Shown here: piece by piece, positions 1-9,691 of the stretch
Numbering within the stretch: position 1 is the first letter of the stretch
How the letters are laid out: each line of letters opens with the position of its first letter
Assembly: GCA_964555645.1 (NCBI GenBank)
Contig: CAZKTA010000003.1
Location: forward strand, 124,001 to 188,000
Direction of reading: 5' to 3'
Length of the DNA: 64,000 bases
Source of the DNA: DTLC01 sp964555645
GTDB taxonomy: Bacteria; Verrucomicrobiota; Verrucomicrobiia; Limisphaerales; DTLC01
Notes under the pieces: model-generated
Seen by the model: the letters and a program-made list of their open reading frames with translations, nothing else
Told to the model about the DNA's origin: nothing
The model's database searches: none
Program-made: the position numbers and the translations under genes

Positions 1-1
1 C

Positions 2-742
2 GACACCGGCGACGACTGCGTGGTGCTGAAATCAGGTTACAATGAGGATGGCTGGCGTGTAGCCAGACCAACCGAAAATGTAATTGTCCGCAACTGCACT
101 TTCAAACGCGGGCACGGCGGGGTAGTCATCGGCAGCGAAATGTCCGGTGACGTGCGGAACGTGTTTGCATACGATTGCACGTTCGAAGATACCGACCGAG
201 CCATTCGCATAAAATCAACTCGTGGCAGAGGCGGTGTAGTAGAAAACATCTTTGCACGTAATTTCACTGCCAAGAACATGAAGCGCGAGCTTGTGATTTT
301 GAACATGGACTACGGGTCGGGCAATTCCGCCAGCAATGCCGGTAAACCACCCGTGTACCGGAATATGCAGTTTGAAAATTTCGTTTGTACAGGTGCGCCT
401 GTCGCAATCTTGATTCGCGGTCTGGCAGACTCACCTATCCAACATATTCGCTTTGTCAACTTCATGGTAACTTCCACAAGCGGAGTCGTAGCTCGCCACG
501 CCATGAACCTGACATTTGATCGTCTCCAACTTGCTTGCACAAAAAGTCCAATGTTTGACCTAACCGAAACCAGCGAAATAACAATCCACAAATCACATTC
601 GCCTCCGGGTACTGAAGTGTTCCTAAGGCTCAGCGGACAAAACTCGCGCAACGTGCAAATCAACTCGTGCGACCTCGCCCAAGCAAAGACAAAGCTTGTT
701 GTTGCTGAGGGCGCAAGCCCAGATGCAGTCACCTTCAGATAA
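2..742 (+). CDS. Glycoside hydrolase family 28 (polygalacturonase-like), C-terminal part
   Basis: The frame is open from the window edge, so the start lies upstream. Three of the four GH28 signatures are visible in order: the GDDC acid pair right at the edge, GHG within RGHGGVVIGSEMSG, and RIK within RAIRIKSTRGRGG. The NTD motif must lie before the window. The repeated short hydrophobic strands fit a right-handed parallel beta-helix. GH28 enzymes hydrolyse alpha-1,4-linked galacturonic acid in pectin, usually after export. The next gene starts 21 nt downstream and is a uronate-type transporter, which supports a pectin role. Exo or endo action and the signal peptide cannot be judged. Confidence 0.9.
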   Translation, partial: DTGDDCVVLKSGYNEDGWRVARPTENVIVRNCTFKRGHGGVVIGSEMSGDVRNVFAYDCTFEDTDRAIRIKSTRGRGGVVENIFARNFTAKNMKRELVILNMDYGSGNSASNAGKPPVYRNMQFENFVCTGAPVAILIRGLADSPIQHIRFVNFMVTSTSGVVARHAMNLTFDRLQLACTKSPMFDLTETSEITIHKSHSPPGTEVFLRLSGQNSRNVQINSCDLAQAKTKLVVAEGASPDAVTFR

Positions 743-763
743 TTCGACTTCTACCGACCAGCC

Positions 764-2125
764 ATGAGCAAACCGGGCTACTTCCGTTGGACAATTTGCA
801 CGCTGCTGTTTTTCTCGGTGGCGCTCAATTACATCCACCGCCTGACCATCAGCAACTTGAAAGGCCCGCTAAGCGAGCAACTTGGCTGGAGCGAGGTGCA
901 CTACGGTTATGTGGCTGGTGCGTTCTCGTTTGCGTATGCGTTCGGGTACTTGATTGCTGGAAGAATCCTCGACCGTGTGGGCGTCAAGCGCGGGCTACTG
1001 TTCTGCACCCTGCTGTGGAGCGCAGCCGCAACTGCACATGGGCTATGCAGTTTGATCAACACCCAAGCACAGTTCCAGCTTAATTACCCATGGTTTTCCC
1101 TGACCAAGGGCGGCCTCGTCATGTTGACCTTGGCAATGCCGATGACAGCAGCCGGGTTCGCCGCAGCGCGGATCGCACTTGGGCTAGCGCAAGGGGGTAA
1201 TTTCCCTGCCGCAATCAAAGCCGTAGCAGAGTGGTTCCCAGTCCACGAGCGTGCGCTGGCCACAGGCATTTTTAATGCAGGCACAAATGTCGGTTCAATT
1301 GTCTGCCCACTGATTGTCGTATGGATGTTCAAGCGCTGGGGCTGGGAAACCACATTTTACGTGACTGGCGCAATCGGTTTCGCTTGGACGGCGGCTTGGT
1401 TGTGGCTCTACGATACGCCAGAAAAACACAAACGACTTTCCGCATCCGAGTTGCAGTACATCAAGGCAGGCGATACTGGCCCGGACGAAAAAAAGCAACG
1501 GATTGGGTGGTTCTCATTGCTGGGTTATCGGGCAGTCTGGGCCTACATAATTGCAGGCATCTTAGCCGCCCCAGCATGGGTGTTTTACCAATTTTTCATC
1601 CCAGATTTCCTGACAAAAAGCTTCGGGCTGAGCTTGTCGGCAACGGCACGTGCTACGAGCGCATTTTATGTGCTTGCAGCATTCGGCGGCATTATGGGTG
1701 GGCTGTTGGCTGGTCGGTTGCTAAAAAGCGGGTGGAGCCTCAACGCAGCACGCAAGGTATCGTTGCTTATGTGCGCGCTTGCGGTAGTGCCGGTCTGTTT
1801 GGTCCCACATGCACCAAATGCCTGGCTGGCGGTGCTGATTGTAGGACTCGCGGGTTCAGCGCATCAGGGCTGGTCGGCCAACCTGTTCAGCTTCGTGTCA
1901 GACACCATGCCCAGGGCTGCAATCAGCTCCGTCGTGGGTTTCGGTGGTTTCGTAGGTTATTTCACTGGCGGAATCATCAATACGCTTACAGGCTACATCC
2001 TCGAAAAAACGGGCAGTTACGTGGGGGTCTTCATCTACTTTTCGTGCACTTATCTTGTGTCCCTGCTCGCACTGCACTTGCTCGTGCCACAAATAGGGCA
2101 AACCGCGCCCGAGCAATCCAAATGA
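764..2125 (+). CDS. MFS transporter, hexuronate (ExuT/ACS)-like
   Basis: This is a 453-residue major facilitator with about twelve hydrophobic segments. The first helix carries the LNYIHRLTIS pattern, and the loop after helix 2 reads GRILDRVGVKRG, the MFS signature between TM2 and TM3. The length and N-terminal pattern resemble the anion:cation symporter family, which includes hexuronate carriers such as ExuT. Lying between a GH28 and a GH43 gene, it probably imports galacturonate or a short uronate product across the inner membrane. The stop overlaps the next start as ATGA, so the two are probably translationally coupled. The substrate is inferred from context. Confidence 0.85.
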   Translation: MSKPGYFRWTICTLLFFSVALNYIHRLTISNLKGPLSEQLGWSEVHYGYVAGAFSFAYAFGYLIAGRILDRVGVKRGLLFCTLLWSAAATAHGLCSLINTQAQFQLNYPWFSLTKGGLVMLTLAMPMTAAGFAAARIALGLAQGGNFPAAIKAVAEWFPVHERALATGIFNAGTNVGSIVCPLIVVWMFKRWGWETTFYVTGAIGFAWTAAWLWLYDTPEKHKRLSASELQYIKAGDTGPDEKKQRIGWFSLLGYRAVWAYIIAGILAAPAWVFYQFFIPDFLTKSFGLSLSATARATSAFYVLAAFGGIMGGLLAGRLLKSGWSLNAARKVSLLMCALAVVPVCLVPHAPNAWLAVLIVGLAGSAHQGWSANLFSFVSDTMPRAAISSVVGFGGFVGYFTGGIINTLTGYILEKTGSYVGVFIYFSCTYLVSLLALHLLVPQIGQTAPEQSK

Positions 2126-3735
2126 ACAACCTAGCCCCAAAAAACTTTCATTTAATCCAAGGCGCAGGCCAGACAGACCGAGTCTGCAGTCGGGGCGCCA
2201 CACCAGCTGCGTTAGTAGGTGATTATCCCTGGGTTCCCGAGCAAGGCGACGGCACATACCGGAACCCGATCATATACGCCGACTATCCAGACCCGGACGT
2301 TATCCGGGTTGTGGATGACTTTTTCATGACGGCTTCAAGTTTCAATTGCACACCCGGGCTACCTATCCTCCACTCCCGCGACCTCGTTAATTGGACGATA
2401 ATCAATCACGCAGTCAAAAACTTGCCCCACCAGCGCTATGTCAAGGTACAGCACGGCTGCGGTATATGGGCACCAGCTATACGATTTCATGCTGGCAAAT
2501 TCTGGATTTTCTTTGCGATGCCCGATGAGGGCATCTACGTAACAACAACAGATAACCCCACCGGTAAATGGTCGGAACCACACCTACTTGAACCTGGACG
2601 AGGTCTGATTGACCCATGCCCAATATGGGATGACGATGGCAAAGCGTACCTTGTCCACGCATACGCACGCTCACGTGCCGGTATTAAGGACATGTTGCGT
2701 GTACGCCCAATGGCACCCGACGGCTCGCGTCTGCTTGGTGAAGGAAAGGTCATTTTTCACGCGCCGGAGAAACACCCAACTATCGAAGGCCCGAAATTCT
2801 ATAAAATGAACGGCTGGTACTATATTCTTGCGCCAGCGGGTGGTGTACAAACCGGTTGGCAGGCCGCATTACGCGCCAAAGATGTCTTCGGCCCATACGA
2901 GGATAAAATCGTTCTACACCAAGGCAACACACCCATAAACGGGCCGCACCAGGGTGGACTGGTTGACCTGCCCAATGGACAATGGTGGTTCATTCATTTC
3001 CAAGACGCCGGTGTTTACGGGCGGATCGTGCATATGCAACCTGTTACATGGAAAGACGACTGGCCAATTATCGGTACCGACCAGAATGGCGACGGCATTG
3101 GCGAGCCTGTGTCACAATTTGCCAAGCCCGCAGTAGCACACCCTACCCATGTCGCTATCCCGCAAACCACTGATGAGTTCGATTTGACTACCCTAGGGCT
3201 GCAATGGCACTGGCACGCTAATCACAAAGATAACTGGTTCACGCTGAACGCGCGTCGAGGCTGGCTGCGGCTTTACGCGCAACCGAACCAACACACAAAC
3301 CTTAAGCATGTATCAAACCTTCTGTTACAGAAATTCCCTGCGCGTTCGTTTGGAGTCGAAACATTAGTCGAACCTGGCTCAAGTCGAACGTGGCTGGAAA
3401 CGGGTCTCGTTGTAACCGGCTGCAGTAGTGCTGCAATTGCATTGCAAACGGCTGGCGGTAAAACCACGATTGTGCTCCGACAAAACGAAACATGCATGCC
3501 GGTGAGAAAGCTCGACTCAGACAAGGTTCGGTTCCGGGTTGATGTGGCCGAAGGCGGTCTGTGCAAGTTTGGCTTCGCATCAGCCAACGGAACCTTTGAA
3601 CCTGTACAAAATATTTTTCAAGCTGAACCGGGCGTCTGGGTAGGCGCCAAAGTCGGCATCTACGCAATCTCAAACAAGGCCGACCCAACCAATTACGCCG
3701 ACTTCGACTACTTCAGGTTCATGTCACCTGCCTGA
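2122..3735 (+). CDS. Glycoside hydrolase family 43 protein with C-terminal beta-sandwich
   Basis: The start is the ATG overlapping the MFS stop; the open frame continues upstream to 1321 but only as a shadow of the transporter. The 537-residue product has a five-bladed GH43 domain over roughly residues 40-330. The likely catalytic base is Asp57 in YPDPD, the pKa modulator Asp164 in LIDPCPIWDDDG, and the acid Glu222 in TIEGPKFYK. Residues from about 360 to 535 match the beta-sandwich found C-terminally in many GH43 beta-xylosidases and arabinofuranosidases. No signal peptide is evident, so it probably acts on imported oligosaccharides. The exact sugar specificity is not readable. Confidence 0.88.
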   Translation: MNNLAPKNFHLIQGAGQTDRVCSRGATPAALVGDYPWVPEQGDGTYRNPIIYADYPDPDVIRVVDDFFMTASSFNCTPGLPILHSRDLVNWTIINHAVKNLPHQRYVKVQHGCGIWAPAIRFHAGKFWIFFAMPDEGIYVTTTDNPTGKWSEPHLLEPGRGLIDPCPIWDDDGKAYLVHAYARSRAGIKDMLRVRPMAPDGSRLLGEGKVIFHAPEKHPTIEGPKFYKMNGWYYILAPAGGVQTGWQAALRAKDVFGPYEDKIVLHQGNTPINGPHQGGLVDLPNGQWWFIHFQDAGVYGRIVHMQPVTWKDDWPIIGTDQNGDGIGEPVSQFAKPAVAHPTHVAIPQTTDEFDLTTLGLQWHWHANHKDNWFTLNARRGWLRLYAQPNQHTNLKHVSNLLLQKFPARSFGVETLVEPGSSRTWLETGLVVTGCSSAAIALQTAGGKTTIVLRQNETCMPVRKLDSDKVRFRVDVAEGGLCKFGFASANGTFEPVQNIFQAEPGVWVGAKVGIYAISNKADPTNYADFDYFRFMSPA

Positions 3736-3835
3736 CCATAATTAATTCTGAGTGCCACGTTATCCCCATTAACATTGTCCGAGCGCACAGCACGAGCATG
3801 CTGCGTTAAACTTTCCATCTTGTTTGTGGTAAGGC

Positions 3836-5230
3836 TCACTTCTTCTTGCGGGGCGGGGCGTGAATGCACTGGCCATGCACCGTGTGAGCGGCTTCCATCC
3901 ACGCCTCGCTGAAAGTTGGGTGAGCATGAATCGTTCGGCCCAACTCAGCTGCTGTTAGCTCAGCCCGGATTGCAACTGTTGCCTCGGCGATCAGCTCCGT
4001 TGCATGCGGTCCGACTGCTACAGCACCGAGTAGTTGGTCAGTGTTAGCATCCGCAATCCACTTAACAAACCCGGTCGTTTCGCCAACCGCAACTGCCCTG
4101 CCAAGCCCCGAAAACCGAAACTTGCCTATTCCAATTTGCCGATTTTGTTTGCGCGCCTCTTCCTCGGTTAATCCGGCAAATGCAACCTCAGGCACAGTAA
4201 AAATCACCCCGGGAACAACCGCCTCGAACCTGCGCGGTTTTAATCCACATGCTGTCTCTGCGACTGCAACCCCTTGAGCAGTGGCATAATGTGCTAGTTG
4301 TGTGCGGCCTGTTACATCGCCAACAGCATAAATGTTGGCCACATTTGTCCTGCCGAAATCATCCACGGCAATAAAACCGCGCTCGTCGGTCTTCACACCC
4401 ACTGTGCCAAGGCCAAGCAACTCTGTCACGGGTTTGCGCCCAACTGCCACAAGCAACATGCCCGCCTCAAGTGTTTCATCCCCGCACTTGCAGCGCACAC
4501 AGTCTTTTACCGCCTCTACATTACTCAAAGACTTGCCAGTGATGATCCGAACGCCAAGTTTCTGTTCCATGTACGCGCGGACTTCACGACGCGCATCGGG
4601 ATCGAGCATCAGCAAGATGTCATCCAATAACTCGACAATCGTTACCTTCACTCCGCATTGTGCTGCCATGCTGGCGAGCTCGCACCCGATGTAGCCACCA
4701 CCCAAAACAATCATCGTCTGGGGTAATGAGTTCAAATCCAAAAACGCGCGACTATCCACCACAAGCGGGTGTTGCGGAACAAAAGCAGGCATAACCGAAG
4801 TCGAACCTGTGGCAACAACGACTCTCTTAGCAGCAATCCGGTTGGTCTCGGCACTCGATTTTACTTCGATTGTTGTCCGGTCAACAAAAGTAGCTGTGCC
4901 ATTAACCTGTTTTACCCCATGCACACTGAGCAGTTGCTTGATCCCGCTGCGCAATTGATCAACCGCATTGTTCTTGTTCGCAACCACGGCGGCATAATCA
5001 ATTGTGGCACCAGCTATGTTAATTCCATGCGAACCTGCAGCTCTGATTTGCCAGTAAAGGTTTGCTGCAGCAATTAAAGCCTTTGTGGGAATGCAACCCC
5101 AGTTCAGACATGTGCCACCCAATTGTTCACGCTCGATAACCGCAACAGATGCACCGAGTTGCGCCGCACGAATCGCAGCGGGGTATCCACCGGGGCCCGC
5201 ACCTATCACCACGATGTCAAACGTTTCCAT
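3836..5230 (-). CDS. lpdA: Dihydrolipoyl dehydrogenase (E3)
   Basis: The 464-residue flavoprotein has the FAD-binding GAGPGG at residues 10-15, the redox-active disulfide Cys41/Cys46 in GGTCLNWGCIPTK, an NAD site near GGGYIGCELA, and a C-terminal interface with the HAHPTFSEAWMEA active-site histidine motif. It reoxidises dihydrolipoamide of the E2 component using NAD+. Its start lies inside the end of the E2 gene (25-nt overlap), so it is the last gene of the E1-E2-E3 operon. The length is normal for the family. Confidence 0.95.
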   Translation of the reverse strand: METFDIVVIGAGPGGYPAAIRAAQLGASVAVIEREQLGGTCLNWGCIPTKALIAAANLYWQIRAAGSHGINIAGATIDYAAVVANKNNAVDQLRSGIKQLLSVHGVKQVNGTATFVDRTTIEVKSSAETNRIAAKRVVVATGSTSVMPAFVPQHPLVVDSRAFLDLNSLPQTMIVLGGGYIGCELASMAAQCGVKVTIVELLDDILLMLDPDARREVRAYMEQKLGVRIITGKSLSNVEAVKDCVRCKCGDETLEAGMLLVAVGRKPVTELLGLGTVGVKTDERGFIAVDDFGRTNVANIYAVGDVTGRTQLAHYATAQGVAVAETACGLKPRRFEAVVPGVIFTVPEVAFAGLTEEEARKQNRQIGIGKFRFSGLGRAVAVGETTGFVKWIADANTDQLLGAVAVGPHATELIAEATVAIRAELTAAELGRTIHAHPTFSEAWMEAAHTVHGQCIHAPPRKKK

Positions 5231-6573
5231 AGTTCGGTATCCTCAAGCTTTGCCTTGATCGAATTGATAAAGCTTGCCGCTAACGCACCGTCTATGAGCC
5301 TGTGATCGGCCGAAAGCGTCATTTTCATCATCGAACGAATCACAATCTGTTCATCGCGCACAACAGGCTGTTTGATTGTGCTTGCAACGGCCAAAATAGC
5401 GCCTTCGCCTGTATTAACGATCGCGTGAAAGCTCTCGACATTGAGCATGCCCATGTTCGTAATCGTAAACGTACCACCGCTCATTTCATCAGGTGTCAGT
5501 CTGCCAGCGCGCGCCTTCTCAACAAGCTGTTTTGAGCGGGTACATAACTCGAGCATGGTCAATTCCTCTGCCCGATGAATTACCGGTACAACAAGCCCGC
5601 CCTCAACAGAAACGGCTATGCCGAGATTAACGTGGCTATGCCAACGCACGTTTTTGCCGTCGGTACTGCTATTTACAACAGGAAACTCCTGCAGTGTCAT
5701 TACGACCGCCTGCGCAATGAAATCTGTGATTGTATAAGGCGCACCTGCGTCCTTGAGCTGTTGCCTGAATGCGATCAGGTCGGTCATGTCAACTGCCACA
5801 GTCACATAAAAATGCGGCTGTGTAGTGAAACTCTGGGTCAGGCGTTGCGCAATAATCTGGCGCATCTTGCTCATTGGCTTGGGCCGCTCAGCCAACGCAC
5901 GCTGTACATCCGCCACTGTAATTCGTCCAGCGTCCCCGGTCCCCTGCACCTCTAGAATGTCAACCTTGTCCTTACGCGCCAGCTCAAGGGCCGCAGGCGT
6001 AATGCGTACCCGGTCATAACCGTGCGACTCAAGATACGCGCGCACGTCTTTCTCGACGACACGACCCTGCGGACCGCTCCCAGTGATTTTTTTCGCGTCA
6101 ATCGCACACTGCTCAGCCAGCGCCTTTGCGCGTGGTGAGATCCGGAACATTGGCTCAAGTGCTTGTTGAACTGGCCCTACCTGCACCTGTGGGGCCTGCA
6201 AGTGCGCCCCCACATGTTCACGCCGTACCTCAACCAGCTGCTGTTTTGGCCCAGGAACAGCCCCGGACAAGGGTGCGCCTGTGCGACCCTCGGTCTTTTG
6301 TGGTGTTGGCTGGTTGACCACAGGCAAGCTTTCACCCGGCTGACCGATAAACCCCACGACAGTCTGTACAGGCACACTTACCCCAGCCGGCACAACTATC
6401 TTCAATAACGTGCCTTCTGTGAATGCCTCGACGTCCATCACAGATTTGTCAGTCTCAACCGTGAAAAGCACGTCGCCTTTTGCGACCTTGTCACCCTCTT
6501 TTTTACGCCATTCGACAATTGTGCTTTGCTCGGTCATCTGACCGAACTTAGGCATTGTTATTGGAGTTGCCAT
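5206..6573 (-). CDS. Dihydrolipoamide acyltransferase (E2), one lipoyl and two subunit-binding domains
   Basis: The 455-residue E2 has an N-terminal lipoyl domain with the lipoyl lysine Lys43 in ETDKSVMDVEA and a Pro/Gln-rich linker at about residues 80-140. Two consecutive segments then resemble E3/E1-binding domains (RISPRAKALAEQ and, about 45 residues later, VRITPAALELARK). The C-terminal catalytic domain carries the ADHRLIDGALAA active-site motif. It transfers the acyl group from E1 to CoA. Tandem binding domains are less common than one, and may let the core bind E1 and E3 at once. The gene lies 8 nt after E1. The substrate is most likely pyruvate, but acetoin or a branched-chain 2-oxoacid is not excluded. 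Confidence 0.92.
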   Translation of the reverse strand: MATPITMPKFGQMTEQSTIVEWRKKEGDKVAKGDVLFTVETDKSVMDVEAFTEGTLLKIVVPAGVSVPVQTVVGFIGQPGESLPVVNQPTPQKTEGRTGAPLSGAVPGPKQQLVEVRREHVGAHLQAPQVQVGPVQQALEPMFRISPRAKALAEQCAIDAKKITGSGPQGRVVEKDVRAYLESHGYDRVRITPAALELARKDKVDILEVQGTGDAGRITVADVQRALAERPKPMSKMRQIIAQRLTQSFTTQPHFYVTVAVDMTDLIAFRQQLKDAGAPYTITDFIAQAVVMTLQEFPVVNSSTDGKNVRWHSHVNLGIAVSVEGGLVVPVIHRAEELTMLELCTRSKQLVEKARAGRLTPDEMSGGTFTITNMGMLNVESFHAIVNTGEGAILAVASTIKQPVVRDEQIVIRSMMKMTLSADHRLIDGALAASFINSIKAKLEDTELWKRLTSW

Positions 6574-6581
6574 AGCTGCGC

Positions 6582-8888
6582 TTAAAGAATTTCGTATGCA
6601 GCCGCGAGCAGGTCGTTCACATTCGGCAAAAATGCAGCCTCCAGCACGTGGCTCTGCGGTGCTATACCATTCTTTGCCCCAACGCGTTTCACAGGCGCAT
6701 CCAAATAATCAAAGGCTAAATCCTGAATCGTTGAGGCAATCTCAGCAGTGTAACTGCCAATGTGAATTGCCTGACTCGCGACTATGCACCGGCCAGTTTT
6801 CTGGACAGAACGAATTATTGTGTCTATGTCAAGCGGCACTAGACTACGAATATCAACTACTTCAACACTCACCCCACGCTCAGTTTCAAGTCTTTCAGCA
6901 GCCTGCAAACAGTCATGCACAACTGGTCCCCAAGCAACAAAGGTCAGGTCTTTACCTTCACGCTTCACATCCGCCACACCCAACGGCACAAGATACTCGT
7001 CCTCAGGTACGTAGCCCTTTAACCCGTAAAGTGCCTGTGACTCCACATACAACACAGGATTGTTGTCTCGAATTGCAGCCTTCATCATTCCTTTTGCGTC
7101 ATACGGCGTTGCCGGATAAACCACGTATAGGCCCGGTATATGACAGAAAACAGATTCGAGCGTCTGGCTGTGTTGGCCCCCGTAACCTTTTCCCGCACCA
7201 ACCGAAGCACGAATCACAAGTGGCACCTCGATCTGTGCACCGCTCATGTAATGCCACTTCGCCGCTTGGTTGCTGATCTGATCCGACGACATCAGTGCAA
7301 AATCCATGTACATAAGCTCCACCACAGGGCGTAGGCCTTTCATCGCTGCACCAACCGCTGTGCCGCAGATGCACGCTTCACTAATCGGCGTGTTAAACAC
7401 GCGATCGCGCCCGAAAGCCTCCAACAACCCCTTGGTCAGTTTAAAAGCCCCGCCATATTCGGCAACGTCTTCGCCGTACAAAATCACGCGCGCGTCTCGT
7501 TTCATTTCCTCGATAATCGCCTCCCGAATAGCATCGCGGTATGTGATCTGCCCGTCGGTGCGTTTTGCCACTGGGGGTTCTCCGACCAACTTAACCTTTT
7601 GAAACTCGGGCGGAACAGTCTCGCATTTTGTGTCCGTGTACATGTACTTGATGACATCACGCGGGTCCGGATCAGCCGCTGCCGCCGCTCGTATTGCGGC
7701 ACGCGCATTTCGCTCACGAACACGATTCTCGAGTGCCTCAATCCCTGCCCTGTCAACTACACCGCATTCAATAAGTTGTTTCTTGAACGTTTCAATTGGG
7801 TCAATCGCTTTCCAGGCCGCCTCTTCCTCCTTGGTACGGTACTCGATGCGCGGGTCACTAAGCGAATGCCCCCAATACCGATACGTCTGCACGTCAAGTA
7901 AAACCGGTCCCTGACCTTGCCGGCACAGTTCAGCCGCACGTCTAACTGCCTCACGCACAGCAAGCACGTCCATACCATTCACTATTTCGGCATGCATATT
8001 GTTGTTGGCAAATCCAGCCCCGCGCCGCGCAAGGTAATCAACACCCATCACCTCGTCCCGTGTACGATGTGTCATGCCGTATTGATTGTTCACTATCAGG
8101 TAAATAATCGGCAGCCCAAACCTGTGATCATCAGCTAGTTCGTTTGTGAATTGTGCCTGGCACGCCCAGTTCAACGACTCCAGCACAACACCGTTCGCAA
8201 ACGCACCGTCACCAGCAAAACAGCAAACAACACTGTCCTGGCGATAATACCGCACCGCCATTGCTGCTCCGGTTGCAATTGGCACACCACCTCCTACAAT
8301 TGCATTTGCACCCAAATGTCCTACAGTAAAATCTGCTATGTGCATGCTGCCACCGCGCCCTTTGCAATAGCCGTCTTCCTTACCAAACAATTCGCAGATC
8401 GTCCGATAAAGATGTTCCGCGAGTGCAGCCTCGACCAGTTCTTCCCGGGTTGTAGCATTGCAATTCGGCACCCGCAATTTCAGTTGCTCGATTGTCATCG
8501 AGCGGATTGCAGTCGTCCCTTTTGCGAGCGATTCACCATGCCCACGATGTGTGCTTGTTATGTTATCGCGAATTGTTAGTGCCGAGCATGCACCCACCGC
8601 GGTGGCTTCCTGCCCCACTGACACATGGGTCGGGCCGCGGTAATCATAGCCGGGTAACGGCTCATACCCACCCGAGCGAAGCTTGACGATCATCTCTTCA
8701 AGCTCGCGTATTATCAACATGTCCTCTAAGAGCGAGACTGCTTGCTGAGGTGTAATTGTGCCGGCTTGCAGTTCCGTTGCCAGATTGCCGTTGTACCTGT
8801 AGGCAGGAATTGTTCCGCAATTGATCTCGAACGGCCTAAAATCAGGCCGCAAATCACTCAAATATACTGCTGAAGTTTTCGCTGACAT
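6582..8888 (-). CDS. Fused E1 alpha-beta subunit of a pyruvate-dehydrogenase-type complex
   Basis: The open frame begins at a TTG, but the ATG at 8888 (MSAKTSAVYL) is preferred, giving 768 residues. The first half is an E1-alpha domain with the thiamine diphosphate motif (AGDGAFANG, then IVNNQYGM) and the phosphorylation-loop-like YRYWGHSLSDP. The second half is an E1-beta domain (ILYGEDVAEYGG, NTPISEACICGTAVGAAM). The two chains are separate in most bacteria, and fusion is seen in scattered lineages. It decarboxylates a 2-oxoacid and acylates lipoyl-E2. A stretch at about residues 125-160 of the alpha half looks like a lineage-specific insertion. It sits 23 nt after the DeoR gene. Confidence 0.93.
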   Translation of the reverse strand: MSAKTSAVYLSDLRPDFRPFEINCGTIPAYRYNGNLATELQAGTITPQQAVSLLEDMLIIRELEEMIVKLRSGGYEPLPGYDYRGPTHVSVGQEATAVGACSALTIRDNITSTHRGHGESLAKGTTAIRSMTIEQLKLRVPNCNATTREELVEAALAEHLYRTICELFGKEDGYCKGRGGSMHIADFTVGHLGANAIVGGGVPIATGAAMAVRYYRQDSVVCCFAGDGAFANGVVLESLNWACQAQFTNELADDHRFGLPIIYLIVNNQYGMTHRTRDEVMGVDYLARRGAGFANNNMHAEIVNGMDVLAVREAVRRAAELCRQGQGPVLLDVQTYRYWGHSLSDPRIEYRTKEEEAAWKAIDPIETFKKQLIECGVVDRAGIEALENRVRERNARAAIRAAAAADPDPRDVIKYMYTDTKCETVPPEFQKVKLVGEPPVAKRTDGQITYRDAIREAIIEEMKRDARVILYGEDVAEYGGAFKLTKGLLEAFGRDRVFNTPISEACICGTAVGAAMKGLRPVVELMYMDFALMSSDQISNQAAKWHYMSGAQIEVPLVIRASVGAGKGYGGQHSQTLESVFCHIPGLYVVYPATPYDAKGMMKAAIRDNNPVLYVESQALYGLKGYVPEDEYLVPLGVADVKREGKDLTFVAWGPVVHDCLQAAERLETERGVSVEVVDIRSLVPLDIDTIIRSVQKTGRCIVASQAIHIGSYTAEIASTIQDLAFDYLDAPVKRVGAKNGIAPQSHVLEAAFLPNVNDLLAAAYEIL

Positions 8889-8911
8889 GGTAGTCTGTAC
8901 CGTTAAATTGC

Positions 8912-9691
8912 TCAAGCGCGAACCAGTTTGATCCCTTTCTTTACAAGTTCTTTTGCGAGCGTCTTGTCAAATCGTTTGTCGGTGATAAGCACGTGCACGT
9001 TCTCTAACCGCCCGGCTCTGGCAAAGGACACACGCCCAGCCTTACTGCTGTCAGCCAATAAAATAACCAGCCGCACCTGGTTCATCACCAGCTCCTTTGT
9101 GAATGCTTCGCTCGGATCAGTCGTAGTCAACCCCGCTTGAAGTGACAAGCCCATCGTGCCCATGAATGCTTTGTCCAGATGCAACTCCTGCAAAAGCCAG
9201 CGTGTAAGTGGACCGACCAGTGTCTGACTGATCCGCCGGAGTTCGCCTCCGATCAAAATCAGCCGTGGCCCCTGGCCAGCAAGTTCATGCGCAGCTCGCA
9301 GTGAATTTGTCACCACAGTTATGTTGGTGCGGTCTCGTAACAACCGCGCCAGCTCAAGCACTGTACTGCCGCCATCAAGATAAATCGTGTCACCAGGCTC
9401 AACATACGCGAGCGCGGCCTTTGCAATGCGGCGTTTTTCCACGGTCGAAATCGATGCCTTGGCGTCAAAAAGTGGTTCACCCAAACTGCTCTCGATGCAC
9501 ACTGCACCCCCGTGCACGCGCTTAACCTCGCCAAGCTCCTCGAGCCTGGCAAGATCGCGCCGCACAGTCGCCGCTGAGGCGTGCAATTGACGACAAAGAT
9601 CGTCCACGCGCACAACCCTGTGCTGACGCAATACCTGCCGCAACCTGTCCCATCGCTCAGGCGCGAGGTCCCATGTAAAAGTATCGGGCAT
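8912..9691 (-). CDS. DeoR-family transcriptional regulator
   Basis: The start is the ATG at 9691; an in-frame TTG at 9733 falls inside operator-like repeats and is unlikely. The 259-residue product has an N-terminal winged helix (LRQHRVVRVDDLCRQL, then SAATVRRDLARLEE) and a C-terminal phosphosugar-isomerase-like effector domain (GDTIYLDGGSTV, VVTNSLRAAHEL, LTTTDPSEAFTK). Members usually sense phosphorylated sugars and repress sugar-catabolic operons. This gene is the first of an operon with the E1-E2-E3 genes, which suggests that entry of carbon into acetyl-CoA is tied to a sugar phosphate. The inducer is unknown. Confidence 0.9.
   Translation of the reverse strand: MPDTFTWDLAPERWDRLRQVLRQHRVVRVDDLCRQLHASAATVRRDLARLEELGEVKRVHGGAVCIESSLGEPLFDAKASISTVEKRRIAKAALAYVEPGDTIYLDGGSTVLELARLLRDRTNITVVTNSLRAAHELAGQGPRLILIGGELRRISQTLVGPLTRWLLQELHLDKAFMGTMGLSLQAGLTTTDPSEAFTKELVMNQVRLVILLADSSKAGRVSFARAGRLENVHVLITDKRFDKTLAKELVKKGIKLVRA

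Noticed and set aside
1321..2121. Long upstream extension of the GH43 frame
   Set aside because: The translation there is a basic, Trp/Cys-rich shadow of the MFS gene; the ATG at 2122 overlaps the MFS stop and begins the conserved protein.
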